Of a stretch of 64,000 nt of DNA, positions 10,405-19,780 are shown in pieces. The stretch lies in contig NZ_JAMJFL010000001.1 of assembly GCF_023544665.1 (NCBI RefSeq), forward strand, positions 372,001 to 436,000, written 5' to 3'. The first letter of the stretch is position 1; each line of letters opens with the position of its first letter. Under the pieces are notes generated by a model, which worked only from the letters and a program-made list of their open reading frames with translations, did no database searches and was not told the origin of the DNA. The stretch is from Streptomyces sp. YS415 (GTDB lineage Bacteria > Actinomycetota > Actinomycetes > Streptomycetales > Streptomycetaceae). Position numbers and translations under genes: made by a program.

Positions 10405-12966
10405 TCAGCTCCCGCCGCCCTGGCGCCGGGCCCGGGCCGCGGTGTGCCGGGTCGGCTCGGCGGCCGCAGGATCCTCCGGCCACGGATGCTTCGGATACCG
10501 CCCCCGCAGCTCCGCCCGCACTCCCTTGTACCCGTCCTTCCAGAAGGAGGCGAGGTCGGCCGTGACCGCCGCGGGGCGCCCCGCGGGGGACAGCAGGTGC
10601 ACCAGCACCGGCACCCCCGCCACCGACGGCGACTCGTGCAGGCCGAACATCTCCTGCAGCTTCACGGCCAGGACGGGCTGCTCGGGGTTCGCGTAGTCGA
10701 TCCGGATCCTGGACCCACTGGGCACGGCGAGCCGCTCGGGCGCCAGCTCGTCCAGGCGCGCCGCCTCACCCGAGGCCCATGGCAGCAGCCGGCCCAGACC
10801 CGCCCCGGCACTGATCCGTCCCAGATCGCTGCGCCGCCTGGCCCGGCTCAGCTCCGGCTCCAGCCACTCCGCCACGCGCGCGTGCAGCGCATCGTCGGAG
10901 ACGTCGGGCCAGGGGTCGCCCCGGTGCATCCGAAGGAACGCCAGCCGCTGCCGCAGTACGACCGCCTCCGCCGACCAGCGCAGCAGACCCAGCCCTTCCT
11001 GCCGCAGGCCGTCCAGGAGGGCCTCGCGTACGAGGGAGGGGGCGGCGTCGCGCAGGGGCCGTACCGTCAGCTCGATCGCGCCCAGGCGTCCCACTCGGCG
11101 CGCGACCACGTCCCCGTCGGCCCAGTGGACCTCCTCGCCCTCCCGGTGGAGGGGAGCGGCCGCCGAGCGGGCGGTCTCCTCGTCCAGTACGGCGGCGAGC
11201 CGCACGCGCGCGTGCCCCGTGCCGACGGGCCGGTCCGCCGCGGCGACGGCGATCCAGGGGGCGCCGTGCAGGGGCGAGCGGTCGGGGAGGCCGGCCCTGG
11301 TCCCGGAGGCCATGAGGTAGGAGCCGCCGTCGAGCCTGGCGACGCGCTCGGGGAAGGCGAGAGCGGCGACGACCCCGGCGAGCCGGTCGTCGGACAGGGG
11401 CGTGTCCGGATCGAAGGCGGCGGGCGGCCCGGAACCCTCCGACGGCGACGGGCGGTCCTGGGCGGGCCCGCGGGGAACCTCCCCGACGGCGGCTCGCAGC
11501 CGCCGGACCTCGCCGCGCCAGCGCCCCGCGTAGGCGTCATTCCCGCGCCGGGCGGCCCGCCAGGCCGCCGCCAGATCGTCGCCGTACTCCCGCGGCGCCT
11601 CCTCCGACAGCAGGGCCACCACCTCGGCACCCGCACCGGCCGTGTCCAGCAGGGCCCGTCCCAGACGCGGGTGCAGCCCCAGCCGGGCCAGCCGCAGCCC
11701 CCGCTCGGTGGCCCGGCCCTCGGCATCCACGGCGCCCACCGCCGCCAGGGCGGCCCGCGCCGCCGCCATCGCCCCCGCCGGGGGCGGGTCCAGCAGGGCG
11801 AGGCCGGCCGCCGACGGGTCCCCCCAGCACGCCGCCTGCAGCGCGAACGCCGTCAGGTCCGCCACCTTGATCTCGGGGGAGGGGAAGCGCGTCAGCCGCG
11901 TGTCCTCCGCCTCGGTCCAGCAGCGGTACACCGCCCCCGGCGCCTCCCGCCCGGCCCGGCCCGCCCGCTGCCGCCCCGCCGCCTGCGAGGCCCGTACCGT
12001 CGTCAGCGCGCTCAGCCCGCGCGCGTGGTCGACCCGCGGCTCCCGCGCGAGACCGGAGTCCACCACCACCCGGACCCCGGGAACCGTCAGCGAGGACTCC
12101 GCGACCGAGGTCGATAGCACCACCCGGCGCCGGTCGCCGCCCGACAGCACCGCGTCCTGCACCGCCGCCGGGGCACGGCCGTGCACCTGGAGCACCTCCG
12201 CCCCGCCCAGGTCGCCCAGCTGTCCCGCCACCCGCGCGATCTCGCCGACGCCGGGCAGGAAGCAGAGCACGTCCCCGTCCCGCTCGGCCAGCGCCCGCCG
12301 CACCACCGATGCCACGTGGGTCAGCAGCGCCGGGTCGACGCGCATGCCGTGCGGCGGGCGCACGGGACGCGCCGGCGGCGCCCACACCACCTCAACCGGA
12401 TACGAGACGCCCTCCGCCTCGATCACCGGGGCGCCGCCCAGCAGCCCGGCCCAGCCCTCGGCGTCCGTCGTCGCCGACGCCGCCACCAGCCGCAGCTCGG
12501 GCCGCAGCGCCTGCCGTACGTCCCACAGGAAGGCCGCCGTCGTGTCCGCGTCCAGATGCCGCTCGTGGCACTCGTCCAGGACCACGACGTCCACGCCCGC
12601 GAGTTCCGGGTCGCGCTGGATGCGCTGCAGCAGCACACCCGTCGTGACGACCTCCACGCGCGCGTGCCGCCCCACGACCCGCTCCCCGCGCACGGTGTAG
12701 CCGACGCTCCCGCCGACCTGCTCGCCCAGCAGCCAAGCCATCCGCCGGGCGGCGGCGCGGGCGGCGATCCGGCGCGGCTCCGCGACCACGACCCGGCGCG
12801 CCGCCCCCTCGCCGAGCAGGCCGGCCAGCGCCAGGGGGACCAGGGTCGTCTTGCCGGTGCCGGGCGGGGCCACCAGCACCGCGGTGCCGTGCGTCTCCAG
12901 GGCGCCGGTCAGGCCGGGCAGGGCAGTGCGGACGGGAAGGGCGTCCAGCGCGTCGTAACGGATCAC
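10405..12966 (-). CDS. hrpB: ATP-dependent helicase HrpB
   Basis: 853 residues, the normal size for HrpB. Motif I is VAPPGTGKTTLVPLALAG (about 32-49); motif II is the DEAH-type DECHERHLDADT; motif III is SATTD; motif VI is QRAGRAGREAPG. The C-terminal HrpB-specific domain ends with GRPAAVTADLASFWK and ELRGRYPKHPWPEDP. It belongs to the DEAH RNA/DNA helicases; the physiological substrate is not settled. The start at 12966 lies 4 bases after the stop of the upstream methyltransferase, so they form a two-gene operon. Three CACGCGCGCGTG palindromes lie inside the gene (10873, 11204, 12655). Confidence 0.95.
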   Translation of the reverse strand: MIRYDALDALPVRTALPGLTGALETHGTAVLVAPPGTGKTTLVPLALAGLLGEGAARRVVVAEPRRIAARAAARRMAWLLGEQVGGSVGYTVRGERVVGRHARVEVVTTGVLLQRIQRDPELAGVDVVVLDECHERHLDADTTAAFLWDVRQALRPELRLVAASATTDAEGWAGLLGGAPVIEAEGVSYPVEVVWAPPARPVRPPHGMRVDPALLTHVASVVRRALAERDGDVLCFLPGVGEIARVAGQLGDLGGAEVLQVHGRAPAAVQDAVLSGGDRRRVVLSTSVAESSLTVPGVRVVVDSGLAREPRVDHARGLSALTTVRASQAAGRQRAGRAGREAPGAVYRCWTEAEDTRLTRFPSPEIKVADLTAFALQAACWGDPSAAGLALLDPPPAGAMAAARAALAAVGAVDAEGRATERGLRLARLGLHPRLGRALLDTAGAGAEVVALLSEEAPREYGDDLAAAWRAARRGNDAYAGRWRGEVRRLRAAVGEVPRGPAQDRPSPSEGSGPPAAFDPDTPLSDDRLAGVVAALAFPERVARLDGGSYLMASGTRAGLPDRSPLHGAPWIAVAAADRPVGTGHARVRLAAVLDEETARSAAAPLHREGEEVHWADGDVVARRVGRLGAIELTVRPLRDAAPSLVREALLDGLRQEGLGLLRWSAEAVVLRQRLAFLRMHRGDPWPDVSDDALHARVAEWLEPELSRARRRSDLGRISAGAGLGRLLPWASGEAARLDELAPERLAVPSGSRIRIDYANPEQPVLAVKLQEMFGLHESPSVAGVPVLVHLLSPAGRPAAVTADLASFWKDGYKGVRAELRGRYPKHPWPEDPAAAEPTRHTAARARRQGGGS

Positions 12967-12970
12967 CTGC

Positions 12971-13900
12971 TCAGTCTCTCCCCCGGCCTCCGGCCGGGGG
13001 TGCCCCCATCTCGCTTCGCTCGCAGACGAAGATCGCCGTCCCCGGGATCAGGTTGCCGCGCAGCGGGGACCAGCCGCCCCACTCCGCGGAGTTCCAGGCC
13101 GGCCACTCCGGCTCGACGAGATCCACCAGGCGGAAGTCGGCGGCCACCACGTCGCGCACCCGGTCGCCGATCGTCCGGTGGTGCTCCACGTACACCGCCC
13201 GGCCCTCGTCGTCCTGCTCGACATAGGGCGTGCGGTCGAAGTACGAGGCGGAGACCGACAGGCCCTCGGGGCCCGGCTCGTCCGGGAACGCCCAGCGGAA
13301 GGGATGGGTGACCGAGAAGACGAACCGGCCGCCCGGGCGCAGCACCCGGCGCACCTCGCGCAGCACCCGCACCGGGTCGGCGACGAAGGGCAGCGCCCCG
13401 TACGCCGAGCACGCCAGGTCGAAGGTGCCGTCGGCGAAGGGGAGCTCGCCCGCGTCGGCGCAGACCAGGGGGAAGGAGCCGCCGATCCGCAGCGCGTGCT
13501 GGAGCTGGCGGTGGGAGAGGTCCAGGGCGACCGGGCGGGCGCCCTGCGCAACCAGCCAGCGCGAGCACTGCGCCGCGCCGGCGCCGATCTCCAGGACGTG
13601 CTTGCCCTTCAGTTCCTCCGGCGGGCCGAGCAGCTCGGCCTCCACCTCGTCCAGGCCCTCCGGCCCCCAGACGAAGCGGTCGTCGCCGAGGAAGGTGCCG
13701 TGCTCGATCTGGTATTCGTCGGCGTTGCGGTCCCACCAGCCCCGGTTGGCCCGGGAGCTCTCCGTGACCCCGGCGGCACGCCGAGTGGCCTCCGGCTCGG
13801 CTTCGGATCCGGGCGCGGCTTCGTTGGCTACGGGCTCTTGGATGATCGGCTCCCTCGTCGTACTCTTCCGTCCAAACCCGTCGTGGAGGTCGTCACGCAT
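12971..13900 (-). CDS. Class I SAM-dependent methyltransferase
   Basis: 309 residues from the first ATG. A Rossmann methyltransferase core is clear: motif I HVLEIGAGAAQCSRWLVAQG, acidic residue in PVALDLSHRQL, FPLVCADAGELPFADGTFDLACS, and VLREVRRVLRPGGRFVFSVTHPF. The N-terminal 50 residues (poly-charged, SEAEPEATRR) are low-complexity and the true start may be nearer SSRANRGWWDRNADEY, where family members usually begin. Methyl acceptor unknown. Its C-terminus (SEMGAPPAGGRGRD) is encoded by a GC hairpin repeat, suggesting the stop codon was displaced by a repeat. Operon with hrpB. Confidence 0.85.
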   Translation of the reverse strand: MRDDLHDGFGRKSTTREPIIQEPVANEAAPGSEAEPEATRRAAGVTESSRANRGWWDRNADEYQIEHGTFLGDDRFVWGPEGLDEVEAELLGPPEELKGKHVLEIGAGAAQCSRWLVAQGARPVALDLSHRQLQHALRIGGSFPLVCADAGELPFADGTFDLACSAYGALPFVADPVRVLREVRRVLRPGGRFVFSVTHPFRWAFPDEPGPEGLSVSASYFDRTPYVEQDDEGRAVYVEHHRTIGDRVRDVVAADFRLVDLVEPEWPAWNSAEWGGWSPLRGNLIPGTAIFVCERSEMGAPPAGGRGRD

Positions 13901-13984
13901 GGGGCGCCATCAGGCGCGCGTGGCCTCGTGAGACAGGTTTTGTGCCGGGTATGCGGCGATCCGCCCCGGGTGTGCGTCTTCGCG

Positions 13985-14013
13985 CATTGACCCTGCCCGG
14001 CTGCCCCCGTATG
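13985..14013 (+). promoter_or_regulatory. rpsA promoter, HrdB type
   Basis: TTGACC (13985-13990), a 17-base spacer and TATGCT (14008-14013) give a near-consensus principal-sigma promoter. It implies a start near 14020 and a leader of about 195 bases before the rpsA ATG. It is the strongest promoter visible in the 315-base gap 13901-14215. Confidence 0.75.
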
Positions 14014-14095
14014 CTACAAGTTGCGCTGCGGGCCTGCGCTCCTCAGACGTAGCAGGCTGCGCTCGCATCTGTTGTATGTCCCCTCGGTTGTCGAG

Positions 14096-14124
14096 GCGCC
14101 AACACCAGTTCCCTGGTGAGGCGC
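14096..14124 (+). promoter_or_regulatory. Hairpin in the rpsA leader
   Basis: GCGCC-AA-CACCAG, a TTCC loop, CTGGTG-A-GGCGC: an 11-bp stem broken by a small internal loop, inside the inferred 5' untranslated region. S1 genes are autoregulated at translation in other bacteria, so a structured leader could serve that here. No known RNA family is recognised. Confidence 0.4.
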
Positions 14125-14215
14125 TTCCTTGGCTGTCCGGCTTCTTCAGAGCGAAACGGGCTCCCGGCGTAAGCAGTACCTACGACTCACCGTCCGTACC
14201 GGAGCCCTTTCCCAC

Positions 14216-15721
14216 ATGACGAGCAGCACCGAGACCACCTCTACCACTCCGCAGGTAGCGGTCAACGACATCGGTAACGAGGAAGCTTTCCTCGCCGCGA
14301 TCGACGAGACGATCAAGTACTTCAACGACGGCGACATCGTCGACGGCGTCATCGTGAAGGTCGACCGGGACGAGGTCCTGCTCGACATCGGTTACAAGAC
14401 CGAAGGTGTCATCCCGAGCCGAGAGCTCTCGATCAAGCACGACGTCGACCCCAACGAGGTCGTCGCCGTCGGTGACGAGATCGAAGCCCTTGTTCTCCAG
14501 AAGGAGGACAAGGAAGGCCGCCTGATCCTCTCGAAGAAGCGCGCCCAGTACGAGCGCGCCTGGGGCACCATCGAGAAGATCAAGGAAGAGGACGGCATCG
14601 TCACCGGTACCGTCATCGAGGTTGTCAAGGGTGGTCTCATCCTCGACATCGGCCTCCGTGGCTTCCTGCCGGCTTCCCTCGTCGAGATGCGCCGTGTCCG
14701 CGACCTCCAGCCCTACGTGGGCAAGGAGCTCGAGGCCAAGATCATCGAGCTGGACAAGAACCGCAACAACGTGGTCCTGTCCCGCCGTGCCTGGCTGGAG
14801 CAGACCCAGTCCGAGGTCCGCCAGACGTTCCTCACGACCCTGCAGAAGGGTCAGGTCCGTTCCGGCGTCGTCTCCTCGATCGTCAACTTCGGTGCCTTCG
14901 TGGACCTGGGTGGCGTCGACGGCCTGGTGCACGTCTCGGAGCTCTCCTGGAAGCACATCGACCACCCCTCCGAGGTTGTCGAGGTCGGCCAGGAAGTCAC
15001 CGTCGAGGTCCTCGACGTGGACATGGACCGCGAGCGTGTCTCCCTGTCGCTGAAGGCGACCCAGGAAGACCCGTGGCAGCAGTTCGCCCGCACCCACCAG
15101 ATCGGCCAGGTCGTGCCCGGTAAGGTCACGAAGCTGGTTCCGTTCGGTGCGTTCGTCCGCGTGGACGAGGGCATCGAGGGTCTGGTCCACATCTCCGAGC
15201 TGGCCGAGCGCCACGTGGAGATCCCGGAGCAGGTCGTCCAGGTCAACGACGAGATCTTCGTCAAGGTCATCGACATCGACCTCGAGCGTCGTCGCATCAG
15301 CCTCTCGCTGAAGCAGGCCAACGAGGCCTTCGGTGCCGACCCGGCCTCGGTCGAGTTCGACCCGACGCTGTACGGCATGGCCGCGTCGTACGACGACCAG
15401 GGGAACTACATCTACCCCGAGGGCTTCGACCCCGAGACCAACGACTGGCTCGAGGGCTACGAGACCCAGCGCGAGGCCTGGGAGCACCAGTACGCCGAGG
15501 CGCAGACCCGCTTCGAGCAGCACCAGCAGCAGGTCATCAAGTCCCGCGAGGCCGACGCCGCTGCCGCGGCCGAGGGCGGCGACACGGCGGGTGCGGCTCC
15601 GGCCGCGTCCGGCGGCGGCGGTGGCTCGTACTCCTCCGAGGGCCCGGACAACTCCGGTGCGCTTGCCTCGGACGAGGCGCTGGCCGCACTGCGCGAGAAG
15701 CTCGCCGGTGGCCAGAGCTGA
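14216..15721 (+). CDS. rpsA: 30S ribosomal protein S1
   Basis: 501 residues with four S1 (OB-fold) domains at about 36-105, 122-190, 208-277 and 294-364; the third and fourth carry the canonical NFGAFVDLGGVDGLVHVSELS and PFGAFVRVDEGIEGLVHISEL. The C-terminal 110 residues are acidic and then Gly/Ser-rich, as in actinobacterial S1, replacing the fifth and sixth domains of E. coli S1. It binds mRNA on the small subunit. The ATG at 14216 follows GGAGCCC and agrees with the family start MTSSTETT. Codon use leans to GGT, CGT and GTC, typical of high expression. Confidence 0.97.
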   Translation: MTSSTETTSTTPQVAVNDIGNEEAFLAAIDETIKYFNDGDIVDGVIVKVDRDEVLLDIGYKTEGVIPSRELSIKHDVDPNEVVAVGDEIEALVLQKEDKEGRLILSKKRAQYERAWGTIEKIKEEDGIVTGTVIEVVKGGLILDIGLRGFLPASLVEMRRVRDLQPYVGKELEAKIIELDKNRNNVVLSRRAWLEQTQSEVRQTFLTTLQKGQVRSGVVSSIVNFGAFVDLGGVDGLVHVSELSWKHIDHPSEVVEVGQEVTVEVLDVDMDRERVSLSLKATQEDPWQQFARTHQIGQVVPGKVTKLVPFGAFVRVDEGIEGLVHISELAERHVEIPEQVVQVNDEIFVKVIDIDLERRRISLSLKQANEAFGADPASVEFDPTLYGMAASYDDQGNYIYPEGFDPETNDWLEGYETQREAWEHQYAEAQTRFEQHQQQVIKSREADAAAAAEGGDTAGAAPAASGGGGGSYSSEGPDNSGALASDEALAALREKLAGGQS

Positions 15722-15750
15722 GCTGACGCTCACTGAGCACTAGCTCCTGA

Positions 15751-15786
15751 CTGAGGGGCCGCACCTTTCCGGGTGCGGCCCCTCAG
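15751..15786 (+). terminator. rpsA terminator
   Basis: Perfect 15-bp inverted repeat (CTGAGGGGCCGCACC and its complement) around a 6-base TTTCCG loop, 29 bases after the rpsA stop. Confidence 0.9.
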
Positions 15787-15919
15787 TGTTGTGTCCGCGG
15801 GCTGTCGTCCGCGGGCCGATGGAGGCCCGCGGCCCGGTGGGGGCTTGTGTTCATGATCGGGGGAATGCCGCCGTGGCCCGCCGCGTTGTTCGGTGTGAAC
15901 ACGAGGAGGAGCGGTCACT

Positions 15920-16858
15920 GTGCTTGATCCGCAGGGTTTGTACGCATGGGAGCCGAAGGGCCTGGCCGTCGTCGACATGGCGCTGGCACAGGAGTCGGCG
16001 GGCCTTGTCATGCTCTACCACTTCGACGGATACATCGACGCGGGCGAGACCGGCGACCAGATCGTCGACCGGCTGCTCGACTCGCTGCCCCACCAACTCG
16101 TCGCCCGGTTCGACCACGACCGGCTCGTGGACTACCGCGCCCGCCGCCCGCTGCTGACGTTCAAGCGCGACCGCTGGACCGACTACGAAGTCCCGGCCAT
16201 CGAGGTACGGCTCGTCCAGGACGCCACCGGAGCGCCCTTCCTGCTGCTGTCGGGCCCGGAGCCGGACGTGGAGTGGGAGCGCTTCGCCGCCGCCGTGCAG
16301 CAGATCGTGGAGCGGCTCGGCGTCCGGCTGTCCGTGAACTTCCACGGCATCCCCATGGGCGTCCCGCACACCCGCCCCGTCGGCCTCACCCCGCACGGCA
16401 ACCGCACCGATCTCGTGCCGGGCCACCGCAGCCCCTTCGACGAGGCGCAGGTGCCGGGCAGCGCGGAGTCGCTGCTGGAGTACCGCCTGATGGAGGCGGG
16501 CCACGAGGTCCTCGGCGTCGCCGCGCACGTCCCGCACTACATCGCGCGCTCCCCGTACCCGGACGCGGCCCTGACCGTCCTGGAGTCCATCACGGCCGCG
16601 ACCGGCCTGGTCCTCCCGGCGATCGCGCACGCCCTGCGCACCGAGGCCCACCGCACCCAGACCGAGATCGACCGCCAGATCCAGGAGGGCGACGAGGAGC
16701 TGGTCGCGCTGGTCCAGGGCCTCGAGCACCAGTACGACGCGGTGGCGGGCGCCGAGACGCGCGGCAACATGCTCGCCGAGCCCGTGGACATCCCGTCGGC
16801 GGACGAGATCGGGCTGGAGTTCGAGCGGTTCCTGGCGGAGCGCGAAGGCGACGGCTGA
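15920..16858 (+). CDS. PAC2 family protein
   Basis: 312 residues. The PAC2 fold (proteasome assembly chaperone-like) is indicated by [21 protein letters not shown] near the start, [19 protein letters not shown], the conserved [15 protein letters not shown] and [24 protein letters not shown]. Actinobacterial members are thought to interact with proteasome-related factors, but function is unproven. The C-terminal 70 residues are charged and probably helical. GAGGAG 7-12 bases before the GTG at 15920 sets the start. It precedes coaE by 30 bases and may share its transcript. Confidence 0.9.
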   Translation: MLDPQGLYAWEPKGLAVVDMALAQESAGLVMLYHFDGYIDAGETGDQIVDRLLDSLPHQLVARFDHDRLVDYRARRPLLTFKRDRWTDYEVPAIEVRLVQDATGAPFLLLSGPEPDVEWERFAAAVQQIVERLGVRLSVNFHGIPMGVPHTRPVGLTPHGNRTDLVPGHRSPFDEAQVPGSAESLLEYRLMEAGHEVLGVAAHVPHYIARSPYPDAALTVLESITAATGLVLPAIAHALRTEAHRTQTEIDRQIQEGDEELVALVQGLEHQYDAVAGAETRGNMLAEPVDIPSADEIGLEFERFLAEREGDG

Positions 16859-16888
16859 CCGCGGCACCCCAGGCCCTAAGCTCGGGCC

Positions 16889-17506
16889 ATGCTGAAAGTT
16901 GGCCTGACCGGCGGCATCGGTGCCGGCAAGAGCGAGGTGTCACGGCTGCTCGTCGCGCACGGCGCCGTACTGATCGACGCGGACCGCATCGCGCGGGAGG
17001 TCGTGGCGCCGGGCACGCCCGGGCTCGCCGCGGTCGTGGCCGCCTTCGGGGAGGACGTGCTGGCCGAGGACGGAAGTCTGGACCGCCCCAAGCTGGGCGC
17101 GATCGTCTTCGCCGACCCCGACCGGCTCGCCGTGCTGAACTCGATCGTGCACCCCTTGGTCGGCGCCCGCTCCCGCGAGCTGGAGCAGGCCGCCGCCGGG
17201 GACTCGGTCGTCGTCCATGACGTCCCGCTGCTCACGGAGAACGGCCTCGCGCCGCTGTACGACCTCGTGGTCGTCGTCGACGCCGCCCCCGGGACCCAGC
17301 TCGACCGGCTCGTCCGGCTGCGCGGGATGACCGAGGAGGACGCCCGCGCCCGGATGGCCGCCCAGGCGACGCGGGAGAAGCGCCGCGAGATCGCGGACAT
17401 CGTGATCGACAACGACGTACCGCTGGAGGAGCTGCAGCAGCGGGTGCGGGAGGTCTGGGCCGAGCTGGAGCGCCGAGCGCACGCGTCCCGGGCGGCCCAG
17501 GAATAG
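16889..17506 (+). CDS. coaE: Dephospho-CoA kinase
   Basis: 205 residues. Walker A is [17 protein letters not shown] (about 5-21), followed by [38 protein letters not shown] and [18 protein letters not shown], all diagnostic for CoaE. It phosphorylates the ribose 3'-OH of dephospho-CoA, the last step of CoA synthesis, in the cytoplasm. Length is standard, without the C-terminal UPF0157 extension found in mycobacterial CoaE. Confidence 0.96.
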   Translation: MLKVGLTGGIGAGKSEVSRLLVAHGAVLIDADRIAREVVAPGTPGLAAVVAAFGEDVLAEDGSLDRPKLGAIVFADPDRLAVLNSIVHPLVGARSRELEQAAAGDSVVVHDVPLLTENGLAPLYDLVVVVDAAPGTQLDRLVRLRGMTEEDARARMAAQATREKRREIADIVIDNDVPLEELQQRVREVWAELERRAHASRAAQE

Positions 17507-17556
17507 CGGCCCTCCGCCGGGGCGTTGAAGCCCGTGAGTGAGGGAAGGACTCTGCC

Positions 17557-17937
17557 GTGCCCGAGACCAGCGGTTCGACCGGACGTACTCCGGAGACGCA
17601 TGTCATCGACTTCCGCGCCGCCGAGCATCTGCTCGCCGCGCGGGACCCGCGGGGCGCGGTGAAGCTGCTCGACGGTGTCATCGCCGCGCACCCCGAGAAC
17701 ACCGCCGCCCGTCTGCTGCGCGCGCGGGCCTTCTTCGCCGCCGCGCAGCTGCGGCCCGCCGAGCTGGAGTTCACCATCGTCCTGGAGCGCGAGCCGGACA
17801 ACGCGTTCGCGCACTTCGCGCTCGCCCGCACCTATGAGCGGCAGGCCCGGCACGAGCAGGCCAAGCGCCATTTCCGGCTGGCGGCGGCGCTGGACCCCAA
17901 CCCGCAGTACCTCCGGGCGGCGCGGTTCGAGTCCTGA
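17557..17937 (+). CDS. Tetratricopeptide repeat protein
   Basis: 126 residues from the GTG at 17557, behind GGAAGGAC. Three helical-pair repeats can be seen: AAEHLLAARDPRGAVKLLDGVIAA, LLRARAFFAAAQLRPAELEFTIVL and AHFALARTYERQARHEQAKRHF. No enzymatic motif or export signal. A protein-protein adaptor role is likely; partners are unknown. It ends 3 bases before the convergent small membrane protein gene. Confidence 0.8.
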   Translation: MPETSGSTGRTPETHVIDFRAAEHLLAARDPRGAVKLLDGVIAAHPENTAARLLRARAFFAAAQLRPAELEFTIVLEREPDNAFAHFALARTYERQARHEQAKRHFRLAAALDPNPQYLRAARFES

Positions 17938-17940
17938 GCG

Positions 17941-18210
17941 TCAGCGGCCGCCGGGCGGGTCGTACGGCGGTACGTCCGGGCCCGGCTGGTAGTGCGGGCC
18001 CTGGCGGATGTGCCGGACGACGAGGAACAGGTTCACGGCGACGACCAGCGCCAGGATCCCGCAGGCCACCGCCCAGCCGGTGCGGCCGACCAGCGCGAAA
18101 GCGACCGTACCGAACACCGCCCAGGCCAGCCCCCACACACTCAGCCAGAACCGCGTGCGCAGGGCACTGCGCGCGGTCGTGGGTTCACTGCCCGTACGCA
18201 TCGGGATCAC
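17941..18210 (-). CDS. Small two-helix membrane protein (DUF6343-like)
   Basis: 89 residues from the GTG at 18210, or 86 from the ATG at 18201. GGAGGGA lies 4-7 bases before the GTG but 14 before the ATG, so the GTG is preferred. The sequence begins with RTGSEPTTARSALRTRFWLS, then two hydrophobic segments (VWGLAWAVFGTVAFALV and AVACGILALVVAVNLFLVV) and a Pro/Tyr-rich tail. From memory this opening fits DUF6343. Function unknown. It is divergent from the acyltransferase gene at 18269. Confidence 0.75.
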   Translation of the reverse strand: MIPMRTGSEPTTARSALRTRFWLSVWGLAWAVFGTVAFALVGRTGWAVACGILALVVAVNLFLVVRHIRQGPHYQPGPDVPPYDPPGGR

Positions 18211-18268
18211 CACTCCCTCCTTCGGAACGTACTCTTCGAAACGCCGATCACCAAGAGGGGGCCCTGCC

Positions 18269-19177
18269 GTGCTGCCTGACGCCGACGATCTGCCCGAGAT
18301 CCTGCTCGACCTCGCCGTGCCCCACGAGGACATCGGGGTCCTGGTCCGCATGCGCCGCAGAGTCACCGACGACCCCGAGCTCAGGCGGTTCCTGGAGGCG
18401 TCGGTCGAGGAACTGGTCCGGGACCTGGGGACGCTCGGGACCAGAGTCGAGCTGCCCGAGCTGGACTGGCCCGCCGGCCCCCTGCAGCGCTGCTTCCCCG
18501 TGTACGTCTTCGTCGCGGCGCTGCCCCACACGCGCGCCTACCACCGCGCACGCGGTGTCCCCGCCGAGGTGACCCGGCGCACCCTCGCCGACCTCGGCCG
18601 GAACATGGCCGTGCACCGCCGGCGCTACGGCCGGGCGGGCGTCCAGGTGCAGAGGTGGCTCATCCATCACTTCCGCGGGGAGCTGTACCAGCTCGGGCGG
18701 CTGCAGTTCGAGCGGTCGCGCACCGGGCGGGCGCTCGCCGGGGCCGGGCCGGACCCGGACGGCCTGTGCCTCAACCTCCACATCCCCGACTTCTGCGGCC
18801 CGCTCACCCCGGCCGCCTGCGACCGTTCCCTGGCGCTGGCCCGGGAGTTCTTCGCCCGGCATTTCCCCGAGGAGCGCTTCCCGGCCGCACAGTGCCACTC
18901 CTGGCTGCTGGATCCGCAGCTCAAGCGGTATCTGCCCGCCGACTCCAACATCGTGCGCTTCCAGGAGCGGTTCCGGCTCGTGGGCAACGACGCCGAGGAG
19001 GCCGACACCGAGCCGGTGCGGTTCGTGTTCGGGGACCCGGACCTGCCCGTCGAGGGGCTGCCGCGGCGGACGGCGGTGGAGCGGGCGGTGGGGGACCATC
19101 TGCGGGCGGGCGGCCACTGGTACATCGGGCACGGATGGTTTCCGCTGGAGGGGTCAACTTCCGCCAGGCAGCGATGA
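18269..19177 (+). CDS. GNAT-like acyltransferase (NAT_N/GNAT_C type)
   Basis: 302 residues from the GTG at 18269, behind AAGAGGGGG. The layout fits the actinobacterial two-domain family with an N-terminal helical domain and a GNAT-like C-terminal domain: YVFVAALPHTRAYHRARG, the QVQRWLIHHFRGELYQLGRLQFER segment, LNLHIPDFCGPLTPAACDRSL, HSWLLDPQLKRYLPADSNIVRFQ. The QLGRLQFER strand and the HIP loop are the most conserved parts. Acyl donor and acceptor are unknown. No neighbour suggests a pathway. Confidence 0.75.
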   Translation: MLPDADDLPEILLDLAVPHEDIGVLVRMRRRVTDDPELRRFLEASVEELVRDLGTLGTRVELPELDWPAGPLQRCFPVYVFVAALPHTRAYHRARGVPAEVTRRTLADLGRNMAVHRRRYGRAGVQVQRWLIHHFRGELYQLGRLQFERSRTGRALAGAGPDPDGLCLNLHIPDFCGPLTPAACDRSLALAREFFARHFPEERFPAAQCHSWLLDPQLKRYLPADSNIVRFQERFRLVGNDAEEADTEPVRFVFGDPDLPVEGLPRRTAVERAVGDHLRAGGHWYIGHGWFPLEGSTSARQR

Positions 19178-19242
19178 GTTTCGCGGCGTCCCGCGGTCTG
19201 TCCCTGTGACAGCAACGCCGACGCCGTACCCAGGAGAACCCG

Positions 19243-19695
19243 ATGTCCGAGACCGTCGCCCCCGCCGCCCCCGCCGCCACCGCCCCCGTCATCGCCGAGT
19301 CCGCGACCGCCCGCGGGCGCCGGGCCCGGTTCGCCCTGCGGGGACTGCAGATCCTGCTCGCGCTGTTCTTCGCCGTCGCCAGCGCCCTGCCGAAGCTGAT
19401 CGCGCACTCCACGGCCGTGGACGCCTTCGCCGAGCTGGGCTGGGGCAACGCGGGCATGTACACCATCGGCGCGCTCGAACTCGCCGGAGCCGTCGCCCTG
19501 TTGGTCCCGGTGCTCCAGTCGGTGGCGGCAATCGCGCTGAGCGGGCTGATGGTCGGCGCGTTCGTGGTCCAGATGTCCGCCTTCGAGGGGGAGAACGCCG
19601 CCACGCCGCTCATCCTGATCATCCCGCTCGCCCTGATCGCCTGGGCGCGGCGCGGCCACAACGCGGAGCTGCTGCGGCGGGTGCGGCGGGCCTGA
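19243..19695 (+). CDS. DoxX family membrane protein
   Basis: 150 residues. A 28-residue Ala/Pro-rich cytoplasmic N-terminus is followed by four membrane helices: LQILLALFFAVASALPKLIA, MYTIGALELAGAVALLVPVL, VAAIALSGLMVGAFVVQMSA and LILIIPLALIAWARR. The pattern with ALPKLI after helix one and GALELAGA in helix two is typical of DoxX/DoxD-like proteins, some of which act in redox balance with a thioredoxin-type partner. No such partner lies here. AGGAGAACC precedes the ATG. Confidence 0.85.
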   Translation: MSETVAPAAPAATAPVIAESATARGRRARFALRGLQILLALFFAVASALPKLIAHSTAVDAFAELGWGNAGMYTIGALELAGAVALLVPVLQSVAAIALSGLMVGAFVVQMSAFEGENAATPLILIIPLALIAWARRGHNAELLRRVRRA

Positions 19696-19780
19696 CCCAT
19701 GGCGTACGTACGGCGACGGCCGTGTCCGACGGGCCCCGGGCCCGGACCGGACGCGGCCGCCGCCGTACGTCCGTTTCCCG

